64,000 bases of DNA from positions 62,001 to 126,000 of the forward strand of contig NZ_JAIWHV010000003.1 of the NCBI RefSeq assembly GCF_020177375.1, written 5' to 3'. Each line of letters opens with the position of its first letter. Within the stretch, counting starts at the first letter, position 1. This document shows positions 17,661-24,709 of this stretch, in pieces. This DNA comes from Saliphagus infecundisoli (GTDB taxonomy: Archaea > Halobacteriota > Halobacteria > Halobacteriales > Natrialbaceae). A program made the translations under genes and the position numbers. A model generated the notes under the pieces. It made no database searches, was not told the origin of the DNA, and worked only from the letters and a program-made list of their open reading frames with translations.

Positions 17661-18964
17661 GAGAGCAGTAGCTGGGCTTCCTCGGTGATCTCGGGCGTCC
17701 GGAGGTCCTCCGTCTCGCCGGTCAACACGGCTAGCGCCTCGGTCATCAGCCACCGGTGGGACTCCATCCTGACGACCGTAAGCAGGGTGAGGACCTCCCG
17801 GCGGCGGGCCTCGACGTCCCACAGCGGCCGCTGGGCCGCCGGATCGTGGGGGTTCGCCCGCGCCCGGGGGACGTTCAGCCCACAGCCGGTGTGGAGCCAG
17901 TTCGAGTACCGCTCGTAGAACAGCCGGATCGCGACCTCCTGCCAGTACGGTCTCGGGTTCTCGGCAGCGATTTCGGCGATCCGGCGGAGGTAGGCCAGAC
18001 GGTCGGCCCGGTCGTGGCTCCACTCCCGTCGCTCGGCCTCGCCGAAGGGGTGGACGACTCCCTCGACGGTCTCGATCGGTACCAGATCGATCCCGACCGG
18101 CTCGCTCCCTCGGAACTCGAGTTCGGCCACCAGTCCCCACGCGGTGTTCTCGGCGTCGGCCATGCCGTCGAACAGGAAGTTCCCGAGGCTATAACAGATC
18201 GCGCCTCCGCCATACCGTTCCCACCCCTGCGGGACGTGGGGGTGGTGGCCGATCACCACGTCGGCACCGATATCGACGAACTCCCGGAGGAGGTCCTGCA
18301 GTTCGGGCGCGGGGAAGGGAGCGTACTCGACGCCGGCGTGGACCATCGCGATGACCGACTCGTGCGCTCGATCCGCGTCCCGGATCGCCTCGCGGGCCCG
18401 CCGGTGGGCGAGCCAGGCCGCGCCCGCGCTCGCCTCCCCCGCGACGTTGAACTCCCGCTCGCAGACGTTGACGACGGCGACCGATCCCCCGCCGCGGACG
18501 ACTTCGAGTGGCTCGTACGCACGCTCGAAGTCGGGGCCGACGCCGACCGTCTCCAGGCCCTCGGCCTCGAGCGCTTCGACCGTCGATTCGACCCCCTCGG
18601 GACCGAAGTCGCCGACGTGGTTGTTCGCGAGGGTCGCAGCGTCGAACCCCGCCTCGGCGACCGCGGCGGGCGCTCCCGGCGGGTTCTCCTTCGTTGGGCC
18701 GCTCTTTGGGACCGGCTCTCCGTCCTCGCCGACGACCGGCGCCTCGACGTTGACGATCGAGTACGCTGCCGCACGGATCCGCCCGCGGATCGCGGGCGAG
18801 ATCGTTGTCTCCGCCGTCGGGGGCTTCTCGCGGGCGAGGGCGTAGTCGCCGGCGACGAGCATCGTCCACTCGTCGCTCGCTCCCGGGTCGTCTCCGAGTT
18901 CGCCGTCGGTTCCCAGGTCGATCCGTGGCGGATCCGTCTCCTCGCGACTCCCGTGTCGAGTCAT
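17642..18964 (-). CDS. CapA-family protein (poly-gamma-glutamate capsule synthesis type)
   Basis: A 440-residue protein of the CapA/PgsA metallophosphatase-like fold. It shows VAGDYALAREK, the NVEAPV strand, LANNHVGDFG, MVHAGVEY, the GADVVIGHHPHVPQGWE metal motif and SLGNFLFD, all characteristic of the family. The ATG at 18964 was chosen over an in-frame ATG at 18991 because the TATA element (18989-18997) lies 28 nt upstream of 18964. No signal peptide or membrane anchor is seen, so it is probably cytoplasmic, unlike bacterial CapA. It overlaps the convergent TIM-barrel gene by 19 nt. CapA-like proteins of this sort also occur in catabolic clusters; the function is unknown. Confidence 0.8.
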   Translation of the reverse strand: MTRHGSREETDPPRIDLGTDGELGDDPGASDEWTMLVAGDYALAREKPPTAETTISPAIRGRIRAAAYSIVNVEAPVVGEDGEPVPKSGPTKENPPGAPAAVAEAGFDAATLANNHVGDFGPEGVESTVEALEAEGLETVGVGPDFERAYEPLEVVRGGGSVAVVNVCEREFNVAGEASAGAAWLAHRRAREAIRDADRAHESVIAMVHAGVEYAPFPAPELQDLLREFVDIGADVVIGHHPHVPQGWERYGGGAICYSLGNFLFDGMADAENTAWGLVAELEFRGSEPVGIDLVPIETVEGVVHPFGEAERREWSHDRADRLAYLRRIAEIAAENPRPYWQEVAIRLFYERYSNWLHTGCGLNVPRARANPHDPAAQRPLWDVEARRREVLTLLTVVRMESHRWLMTEALAVLTGETEDLRTPEITEEAQLLLSQAERE

Positions 18965-18988
18965 ACTGCCCGTTCGCTCGGCGCCCGA

Positions 18989-18997
18989 CATATAGCT
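18989..18997 (-). promoter_or_regulatory. TATA box of the CapA-family gene
   Basis: AGCTATATG on the minus strand, centred about 29 nt before the ATG at 18964. It excludes the longer start at 18991, which would lie within the TATA box. Confidence 0.6.
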
Positions 18998-19057
18998 TCG
19001 TGCCCGGATTCGGTCGGGGGACGGTGGATTTAGGAGGGCCGGAACGTAGCATCCGTC

Positions 19058-20650
19058 ATGAGCCTCGATCTCGCAGTCGAGAACGCACGGATCGTCGACG
19101 GTACCGGCGCCCCCTGGTTCCGCGGGGCCGTCGGCGTCGCCGACGGCCGGATCGACCGGATCGTCCGCGAACCCGACCCCGACCTGGAAGCCGGAAACCG
19201 GATCGACGCCGACGGGAGCGTCCTCGCGCCCGGGTTCATCGACGCCCACTCCCACTCGGACCTCGAACTCTTTTCCGATCCGACGCTCGCGCCCAAGACC
19301 CGCCAGGGGATCACGACCGAAATTCTGGGCCAGGACGGATTCTCGATGGCGCCCCTGTATGGCGAAACGGCCCCCTTCCGGGAGTACCTGAGCGGGCTCG
19401 CGGGACGCCTCGACGGCGAGTGGTCCTGGGAGTCGATGGGGGAGTACCTGGAGGCGATCGAAGAGTCGGGGCTCGCGCCCGACGTCGCGACCCTCGTCGG
19501 TCACGGCACCGTCCGCTACGATGTGCTCGGAATGGACGACCGCGCGCCGGACGAGGGCGAACTCGAGGAGATGGCTTCCCTCGTCCGCGAGGGCCTGGAG
19601 GCGGGCGCGGTCGGCTTTTCGACCGGACTCGTCTACACCCCGCAGGTCCACGCCGATACCGAGGAAGTCTCCCGGCTCGCGGGCGAACTCGCACCCTACG
19701 GTCGGCCGTTCGTCGCCCACATCCGCAGTGAAGGGCGGTGGATCTGGGAGGCGATGGACGAGTTCGTCGATATCGGCGCCGACCTCGGCGTTCCCCTCCA
19801 CGTTTCGCATTTCAAACTCACCGGCGCGGCCCAGCAGGGGAAGGCCGACCGGCTGCTCGGCCACGTCGAGAGCGCCCGCGAGCGCGGCGTCGATATCACT
19901 GCCGACCAGTATCCGTATACTGCGGGTTCGAGCATGCTGACCTCGCTGCTCCCGCCGTGGGTTCCCTCGAGCGACTTCGAGGCCCTGCGCGAGACCCTCT
20001 CGGATCCCGACCAACGGGAGGAGATCAGACGGGACATCGAGGAGTGGCGGATCGTCGGCTGGGAGAACGTCGCCGGGAAGACCGGCTGGGACGCGGTCGA
20101 GCTGACGAACCTCGCCTCCGTCGCGTTCGCCGAGGAAGAGGGCCGGTCGATCGAAGCGGTCGCGACCGACCGGGGTGAGCGCCCGGTCGACGTCCTCTGC
20201 GAGGCGATCCTCGCCGAAGAGGGGGAGGCCGCGATGATCGCACACGGGCTGGCCGAGGACGACGTCCGGGAGATCATGGGAAGCGACCGGGTCGCCGTCG
20301 GCACCGACGGCCTCTTCGGCGCCCGCCCGCACCCGCGGGTCTATGGCACTTTCCCCCGCGTGCTCTCGCGGTACGTCCGCGAGGATGACCTGCTGGGGCT
20401 AGAGGAGGCGGTTTTCAAGATGACCGCCCTCCCGGCCCGCGCGATGGGGCTAGAATCGAAGGGCCTGATCCGGCCCGGACTCGATGCCGACCTCGTCGTC
20501 TTCGATCCCGCCGTCGTCGACGACCGGGCGACCTTCGAGGAGCCCGCGACCCATCCCCTCGGAATCGAACACGTCTTCGTGGACGGCGAGGCGGTCGTCC
20601 GCGACGGCGAGGTCACCAGTGCGCTCCCGGGGAGCGCGATCCGTGCGTAA
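19058..20650 (+). CDS. N-acyl-D-amino-acid deacylase/D-aminoacylase-like amidohydrolase
   Basis: A 530-residue amidohydrolase of the D-aminoacylase group, which hydrolyses N-acyl or related amides. Metal and active-site motifs: H64 and H66 (IDAHSHSD), HIRSEG, VPLHVSHFK, and the Asp of VGTDGLFG. At the position of the metal-bridging Cys of classical D-aminoacylases (GNCG) this protein has D93 (GQDGFSMAP). The C-terminal strand LGIEHVFVDGEAVVRDG is typical. A TATA-like GGATTTAGG lies about 28 nt before the ATG at 19058. It is followed by a FAH-family gene and a SelA-like gene on the same strand. The substrate is probably an N-acylated amino acid or amino sugar acid. Confidence 0.82.
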   Translation: MSLDLAVENARIVDGTGAPWFRGAVGVADGRIDRIVREPDPDLEAGNRIDADGSVLAPGFIDAHSHSDLELFSDPTLAPKTRQGITTEILGQDGFSMAPLYGETAPFREYLSGLAGRLDGEWSWESMGEYLEAIEESGLAPDVATLVGHGTVRYDVLGMDDRAPDEGELEEMASLVREGLEAGAVGFSTGLVYTPQVHADTEEVSRLAGELAPYGRPFVAHIRSEGRWIWEAMDEFVDIGADLGVPLHVSHFKLTGAAQQGKADRLLGHVESARERGVDITADQYPYTAGSSMLTSLLPPWVPSSDFEALRETLSDPDQREEIRRDIEEWRIVGWENVAGKTGWDAVELTNLASVAFAEEEGRSIEAVATDRGERPVDVLCEAILAEEGEAAMIAHGLAEDDVREIMGSDRVAVGTDGLFGARPHPRVYGTFPRVLSRYVREDDLLGLEEAVFKMTALPARAMGLESKGLIRPGLDADLVVFDPAVVDDRATFEEPATHPLGIEHVFVDGEAVVRDGEVTSALPGSAIRA

Positions 20651-20712
20651 GACGGGCGAAAGTCGGCCGTCCCGACCGAAAGAACGTTAACGGCCCGCGC
20701 GAATCCTGGCCC

Positions 20713-21447
20713 ATGCGCACGGCCCGATTCACCGATCCGACCGGCTACACCCGATCCGGCATCCTGACCGACGACGGCATCGAGACGACCGGTCGGACCT
20801 ACGACCGCGAGGACGTCGACCTCCTCGCCCCGACCGAGCCCACGAAGATCATCTGCCAGGCCGGGGGCTACATGGACCACCGCGAGGAGTCCGGCTTCGA
20901 GGATCGCCCCGAGAGACCGGAACTGTTCCTGAAGACGCCCAACTGCGTCCTCGGCCCCGGTGACCCGATCGAGTTGCCGCCCGGACGCGACTCCGTGGAG
21001 TTCGAGGCCGAGTTCGGCATCGTCATCGGCGCCCAGTGTCGGGGCGTCAGCGAGGAGGCGGCGATGGACGTGGTCGCGGGCTACACCTGCGTCAACGACG
21101 TCTCGAATCGCGACGACCAGGGCGAGGAGCGAAACTGGGTCCGCGGGAAGGCCTTCGACGCCTCCCTCCCGATGGGGCCGGTCGTCGCGACCCCCGACGA
21201 AGTTCCGGAAGACGCCTCCCTCACACTCCGGCTCAACGGCGAGACCCGCCAGGAGACCACCCGCGAGCACATGATCTTCTCGGTCCCCGAACTCGTCGCC
21301 GATGTCTCCGAGCTGCTCACCCTGGAGCCGGGCGACGTCATCGCGACGGGTACCCCCTACGGACCCGACGAACTCAGCGACGGCGACACGGTGGAAGTCG
21401 AGTTCGAGGGCGTCGGAACCCTGGAGAACCCGGTGATCGAACGATAA
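20713..21447 (+). CDS. Fumarylacetoacetate hydrolase (FAH) family protein
   Basis: A 244-residue FAH-fold enzyme; the family includes diketo-acid hydrolases, decarboxylases and hydratases of sugar and aromatic acids. Metal ligands are visible in VEFEAEFGIVIG (two Glu) and CVNDVSNRDDQ (Asp); the lysine of VRGKAFDASLPMGP and the IATGTPYG strand are conserved. A GTTAAC-containing element about 28 nt upstream supports the start. The next gene begins 2 nt after its stop, so they form an operon. One tempting role is the L-2,4-diketo-3-deoxyrhamnonate hydrolase of the haloarchaeal rhamnose pathway, but the operon partner points to amino-sugar acids, so the role is open. Confidence 0.85.
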   Translation: MRTARFTDPTGYTRSGILTDDGIETTGRTYDREDVDLLAPTEPTKIICQAGGYMDHREESGFEDRPERPELFLKTPNCVLGPGDPIELPPGRDSVEFEAEFGIVIGAQCRGVSEEAAMDVVAGYTCVNDVSNRDDQGEERNWVRGKAFDASLPMGPVVATPDEVPEDASLTLRLNGETRQETTREHMIFSVPELVADVSELLTLEPGDVIATGTPYGPDELSDGDTVEVEFEGVGTLENPVIER

Positions 21448-21449
21448 CC

Positions 21450-22655
21450 ATGTCGGAGACGATCTACGACGAGTGGGGCGTTCCCCCAGTAATCAACGCG
21501 ACCGGGACGAAGACCCGGATCGGCGGGACCCTCATCAGGGAGGAGTCCCTCGAAGCCATGAACCGAGCGGCGGAGGCGTTCGTCCGCATTTCGGACCTTC
21601 AGCAAGCCGCTTCCGAGCGGATCGCCGACGCGACCGGCGCCGAGGCGGGTTACGTCACCGACGGCGCGAGCTCGGCCCTGACGCTCGCCGCCGCGGCCTG
21701 TATCGCGGGCGACGACCTCGGGACGATGGCCCGGCTACCCGACACGGAAGGCGTCGCCGACGAGATCGTGATGCCCCGGAGCCATAGGAATGGTTACGAC
21801 CACGCGCTCCGTCTCGCGGGCGCCGAGATCACCGACGTCGGGGGCAGCGACTACGACCTGGGAACCGGCTCGGAGAACACCGAACTCTGGGAGATCGCAG
21901 ACGCGATCGGCGAGGACACCGTCGCGGTCGCCTACATGGCGAAGCCGTTCACCCGCCCGCCGCTCCCGGAGGTCGTCGATCTGGCCAACGAAGAGGGGGT
22001 CCCGGTGATCGTCGACGCCGCGGCCGAACTGCCCCCCACGAGGAACCTCTCGCGGTTTATCGAGGAGGGCGCCGACCTCGTCGCCTTCAGCGGCGGGAAG
22101 GCGATCCGGGGCCCCCAGTCGTCGGGCATCCTCGCCGGTCGCGGGGATCTGATCCGATCGGTCGCCCGCCAGCACCTCGATATGCATGCCGCGGGCCCGG
22201 CATACGACCCGCCCGAGGAGTTGGTCGGAGCCGACGACCTCCCCGGCGTCCCTCGCCAGGGGATCGGCCGGTCGATGAAGGTCGGCAAGGAAGAGATCGC
22301 CGGCCTGATCGCCGCCCTCGAGGCGTTCCAGGCGGAGGACGACGAGGCGGTCCTCGGTGAATGGCACGACCGCGCCCAACGGGTCGCCGACGGCCTTGCG
22401 GGGATCGCGGGACTCTCGGTCGAACTCGCCGGCGGCGAGAAGACCGAGGCGGTGACGACGGTCGTCGCGACCGTCGAGGAGGGAGCGCCGACCACGGCTG
22501 CCGACGTGGTCGCGGGACTGCGCGGGGAGAACCCCCGGATCTTCGTCGGCGCCGACGATCTCCACGACGGGGGATTCACGGTCAATCCCCGATGTCTCGC
22601 CGACGACGAAGTCGAGACGGTCGTCGACCGGATCGTGGCCCGTCTCGAGGGCTAA
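21450..22655 (+). CDS. SelA-like PLP enzyme (D-glucosaminate-6-phosphate ammonia-lyase type)
   Basis: A 401-residue fold-type I PLP protein of the SelA-related group; characterised relatives include DgaE-type ammonia-lyases of sugar acids rather than true selenocysteine synthases. N-terminal GVPPVINATGTKTRIGG, the PLP lysine K217 (AFSGGKAIRGPQSSGIL) and IVDAAAELPP are clear. It begins 2 nt after the FAH gene, so it is co-transcribed. A deaminating lyase followed or preceded by a FAH-type hydrolase would turn an amino-sugar acid into keto acids. No selenium genes are nearby, which argues against a selenocysteine role. Confidence 0.82.
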   Translation: MSETIYDEWGVPPVINATGTKTRIGGTLIREESLEAMNRAAEAFVRISDLQQAASERIADATGAEAGYVTDGASSALTLAAAACIAGDDLGTMARLPDTEGVADEIVMPRSHRNGYDHALRLAGAEITDVGGSDYDLGTGSENTELWEIADAIGEDTVAVAYMAKPFTRPPLPEVVDLANEEGVPVIVDAAAELPPTRNLSRFIEEGADLVAFSGGKAIRGPQSSGILAGRGDLIRSVARQHLDMHAAGPAYDPPEELVGADDLPGVPRQGIGRSMKVGKEEIAGLIAALEAFQAEDDEAVLGEWHDRAQRVADGLAGIAGLSVELAGGEKTEAVTTVVATVEEGAPTTAADVVAGLRGENPRIFVGADDLHDGGFTVNPRCLADDEVETVVDRIVARLEG

Positions 22656-22693
22656 CGGTCTCTCGGTCGTCGACCCGACGGACGCTGCCGGGG

Positions 22694-22801
22694 CTACATC
22701 GGCTCCCGACAGATGAGACAGACGTCCGGCTCTTCGTCAGTTACGTGTGTGTATTCGCAGTTAAAGCACCTCCAGACCGTGCGATCGTCAGAATCTGGCA
22801 T
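22694..22801 (-). CDS. 35-residue rubredoxin-like zinc/iron knuckle protein
   Basis: A very small protein with two CxxC knuckles (CFNCEYTH and CLIC, 14 residues between), the pattern of rubrerythrin/rubredoxin C-terminal domains that bind Zn or Fe. Such free-standing rubrerythrin-like mini-proteins are common in haloarchaea. The start at 22801 was chosen because the sequence upstream is not protein-like. A TATA-like GCAATAATCC at about 22846-22856 on this strand would leave a leader of some 20 nt. The 257-bp gap upstream holds no other gene that I can see. Function unknown; redox or nucleic-acid contacts are possible. Confidence 0.6.
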   Translation of the reverse strand: MPDSDDRTVWRCFNCEYTHVTDEEPDVCLICREPM

Positions 22802-23058
22802 GATATGGCGTACACTGGTCGTCCTGAAGACGGTGTGGGAGCCGGGGATTATTGCTGGTCCTTGGCCCCGCGACGGTACGGCCGACAGGTTCCCGGTCAC
22901 GGCAGGTGGTGGTCGTCACACGATACGGTCCCCAGTGTACGGCTCCCCAGCCGCGGTACGTATCCTGAGGACGGCGGAGCCTACGAGGAACCGAATAATA
23001 GCTCTCCCCTTACCGGGGCATGTTGCCACATCTCTCGATCCAGATTCGACCCGAGTCG

Positions 23059-23889
23059 TCAGCCGTCGCGATCGGTTCCCGGACGGGCGTTCGCGCCGTC
23101 GAACAGGTCCCCAGCGAGGTCGTCGTCGAGGGCGCCGCCGTACTCCGAGACCTCGAAGGCCTCGGCGTACTCGACCTCCCCGGAGAGCAGGTCCCCGAAG
23201 CGATCGGCCGCCTCCCGCATCTCCGCGAGCGAGGCGAGGGGATCGGTCTCGAGCCACGCGCGCCGGCGGTCGGGGTCGTCGGGGACCTCGCCGAGTCGAC
23301 CCGTGTTGTAGGGGAGCCACTCGTACACCTGGGACTCGTGGCAGTCGAGCATCGCGTACTTCCGGTCGACCATCTCGGAGGGGATCCGAACTGCGACGTC
23401 CGGGTCGAAGGGATAGGGTCGCTCGAAGGTGTCGAGCAGGTACGCGAACACCGGATTGGTGTCGAGGGCGGGCGTCCCCGGACAGACGTTCGGGACGGTG
23501 ACCATGTAGGCGGCGTCCCGGACGAGCTGTGAGGTGTAGCGGTGGTCGGGGTGGTAGTCGTTGGGCCGGTGTGTCAGAACGAGGTCGGGCGACAGCCGGC
23601 GGATCAGCCGGATCAGCCGCTCGCGGCGCTCGAGGGTCGGCCGGAGCCGACCGTCGGGCGCGTCGAGCACCTGATAGTCGATGCCGGCGATCTCGGCCGC
23701 CGCGGCAGCCTCGGCTTTCCGGCGTTCGACGAGTTCGATCCCGCCCTGTTCGTGGTGGCCCGCGCGCCCGTCGGTCGTCGAGACGAAGGTGACGTCGTGG
23801 CCCGCCGCCGCCGAGCGACAGGCGAAGCCGCCGGCGCGGATGTCGGCGTCGTCGGGATGGGCTCCGATAACGAGTACCGTCCTCTTCAT
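23059..23889 (-). CDS. PIG-L family LmbE-like deacetylase
   Basis: A 276-residue Zn-dependent deacetylase of the LmbE/PIG-L family, which removes acetyl groups from N-acetylated sugars or conjugates. The metal site is explicit: GAHPDDADI near residue 10 and the HPDHRYTSQ motif near residue 115, with TTDGRAG and THRPNDYHPDH flanking. Start 23889 has a TATA-like element about 28 nt upstream (GGTTTTCGG). It is the last gene of a minus-strand series with a TIM-barrel isomerase (gap 38 nt), the double hydrolase and two Gfo genes. This supports acylated amino sugars as the substrate class of the cluster. Confidence 0.87.
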   Translation of the reverse strand: MKRTVLVIGAHPDDADIRAGGFACRSAAAGHDVTFVSTTDGRAGHHEQGGIELVERRKAEAAAAAEIAGIDYQVLDAPDGRLRPTLERRERLIRLIRRLSPDLVLTHRPNDYHPDHRYTSQLVRDAAYMVTVPNVCPGTPALDTNPVFAYLLDTFERPYPFDPDVAVRIPSEMVDRKYAMLDCHESQVYEWLPYNTGRLGEVPDDPDRRRAWLETDPLASLAEMREAADRFGDLLSGEVEYAEAFEVSEYGGALDDDLAGDLFDGANARPGTDRDG

Positions 23890-23927
23890 GCCCGAACGGT
23901 GGCGGGACCCGACCGAAAACCTTGCGG

Positions 23928-24650
23928 TTAGACCAGCACCTCGGCGAACCGATCGACGGTCGCCGGCGGGTCCGCGCTGGTGCCGTGTTCGGCGACGACC
24001 CACTCCGCACCCGCTTCACGGCCCGCCTCGAGGCAGGCGTCGAGATCGACCTCTCCGGTGCCGTACTCGACGTGGTGGGTGTCGGGCGAGCCCGCGCGGG
24101 TGTCGGTGAGGTGAAGGAGCGAGAGGCGGTCGGCGTACCGTTCGATCAGGGAGAGGGGATCGACGCCCGCGTGGGCCGCGAGCCCGGTGTCGATCTCGAG
24201 ACCGACCCGGTCGTCGGTCGCCTCCGCGAGCAGGTCGAACGCGCTCTTCCCCTCGAGACGGTCGAACTCGAAGGTGTGGTTGTGGTAGTGGACCGTCGCG
24301 CCCTCGCTCTCGAGGCGGTCGGCGAGCGCTGAGAGGCGATTCGCGACCTCCTCGACGCCCTCGCGGCTCTCGAAGGCCTCCGGGTCGTGGGAGGGAACGA
24401 CGAAGCGGTCACAGCCGAGGTCGCCGTAGCTCTCGAGGACGCCCTCGGGATCGGACTCGAGGTCGTCGATGGAGACGTGGGCGCCGGCGACCGCGAGGTC
24501 GTGGAGGTCGAGCAGTTTCGCGACCTCGGCCGGCGCGTGACCATCGAGTCCCGCGAACTCGACGCCGTCGAAGCCGGCCCCGCCGACCCGGGAGATGGCG
24601 GGCTCGAGCCCCTCCCCGCGCAGCGTGTACAGTTGGACTGCCGTGTGCAT
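23928..24650 (-). CDS. Sugar phosphate isomerase/epimerase-type TIM-barrel protein
   Basis: A 240-residue AP-endonuclease-2-like barrel. It shows GFDGVEFAGL, VHYHNHTFEF with metal-type His and Glu, VGLEIDTGLA with Asp, LLHLTDTR and AEHGTSAD near the end, a complete set of the family's metal ligands. A TATA-like CGCTTTAGAC lies 27 nt before the ATG at 24650. It stands between the double hydrolase gene (upstream) and the PIG-L deacetylase. Likely isomerises a sugar or keto-sugar in the same pathway. Confidence 0.85.
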   Translation of the reverse strand: MHTAVQLYTLRGEGLEPAISRVGGAGFDGVEFAGLDGHAPAEVAKLLDLHDLAVAGAHVSIDDLESDPEGVLESYGDLGCDRFVVPSHDPEAFESREGVEEVANRLSALADRLESEGATVHYHNHTFEFDRLEGKSAFDLLAEATDDRVGLEIDTGLAAHAGVDPLSLIERYADRLSLLHLTDTRAGSPDTHHVEYGTGEVDLDACLEAGREAGAEWVVAEHGTSADPPATVDRFAEVLV

Positions 24651-24709
24651 GACGGAGCCGACGGGAGGAACCGTCTAAAGCGTTCACCCGATCCGCCACC
24701 GAGTCGCGA

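Noticed and set aside
21450-22655. Selenocysteine synthase (SelA)
   Set aside because: No selenium genes are near, archaea use another route to selenocysteine, and the operon partner is a FAH-type enzyme.
22809-22941. 10-bp inverted repeat CGTACACTGG...CCAGTGTACG, 113 bp apart, like the ends of a small mobile element
   Set aside because: Several such repeats are expected by chance in 64 kb, there is no target duplication at the flanks, and the inside has no further symmetry.
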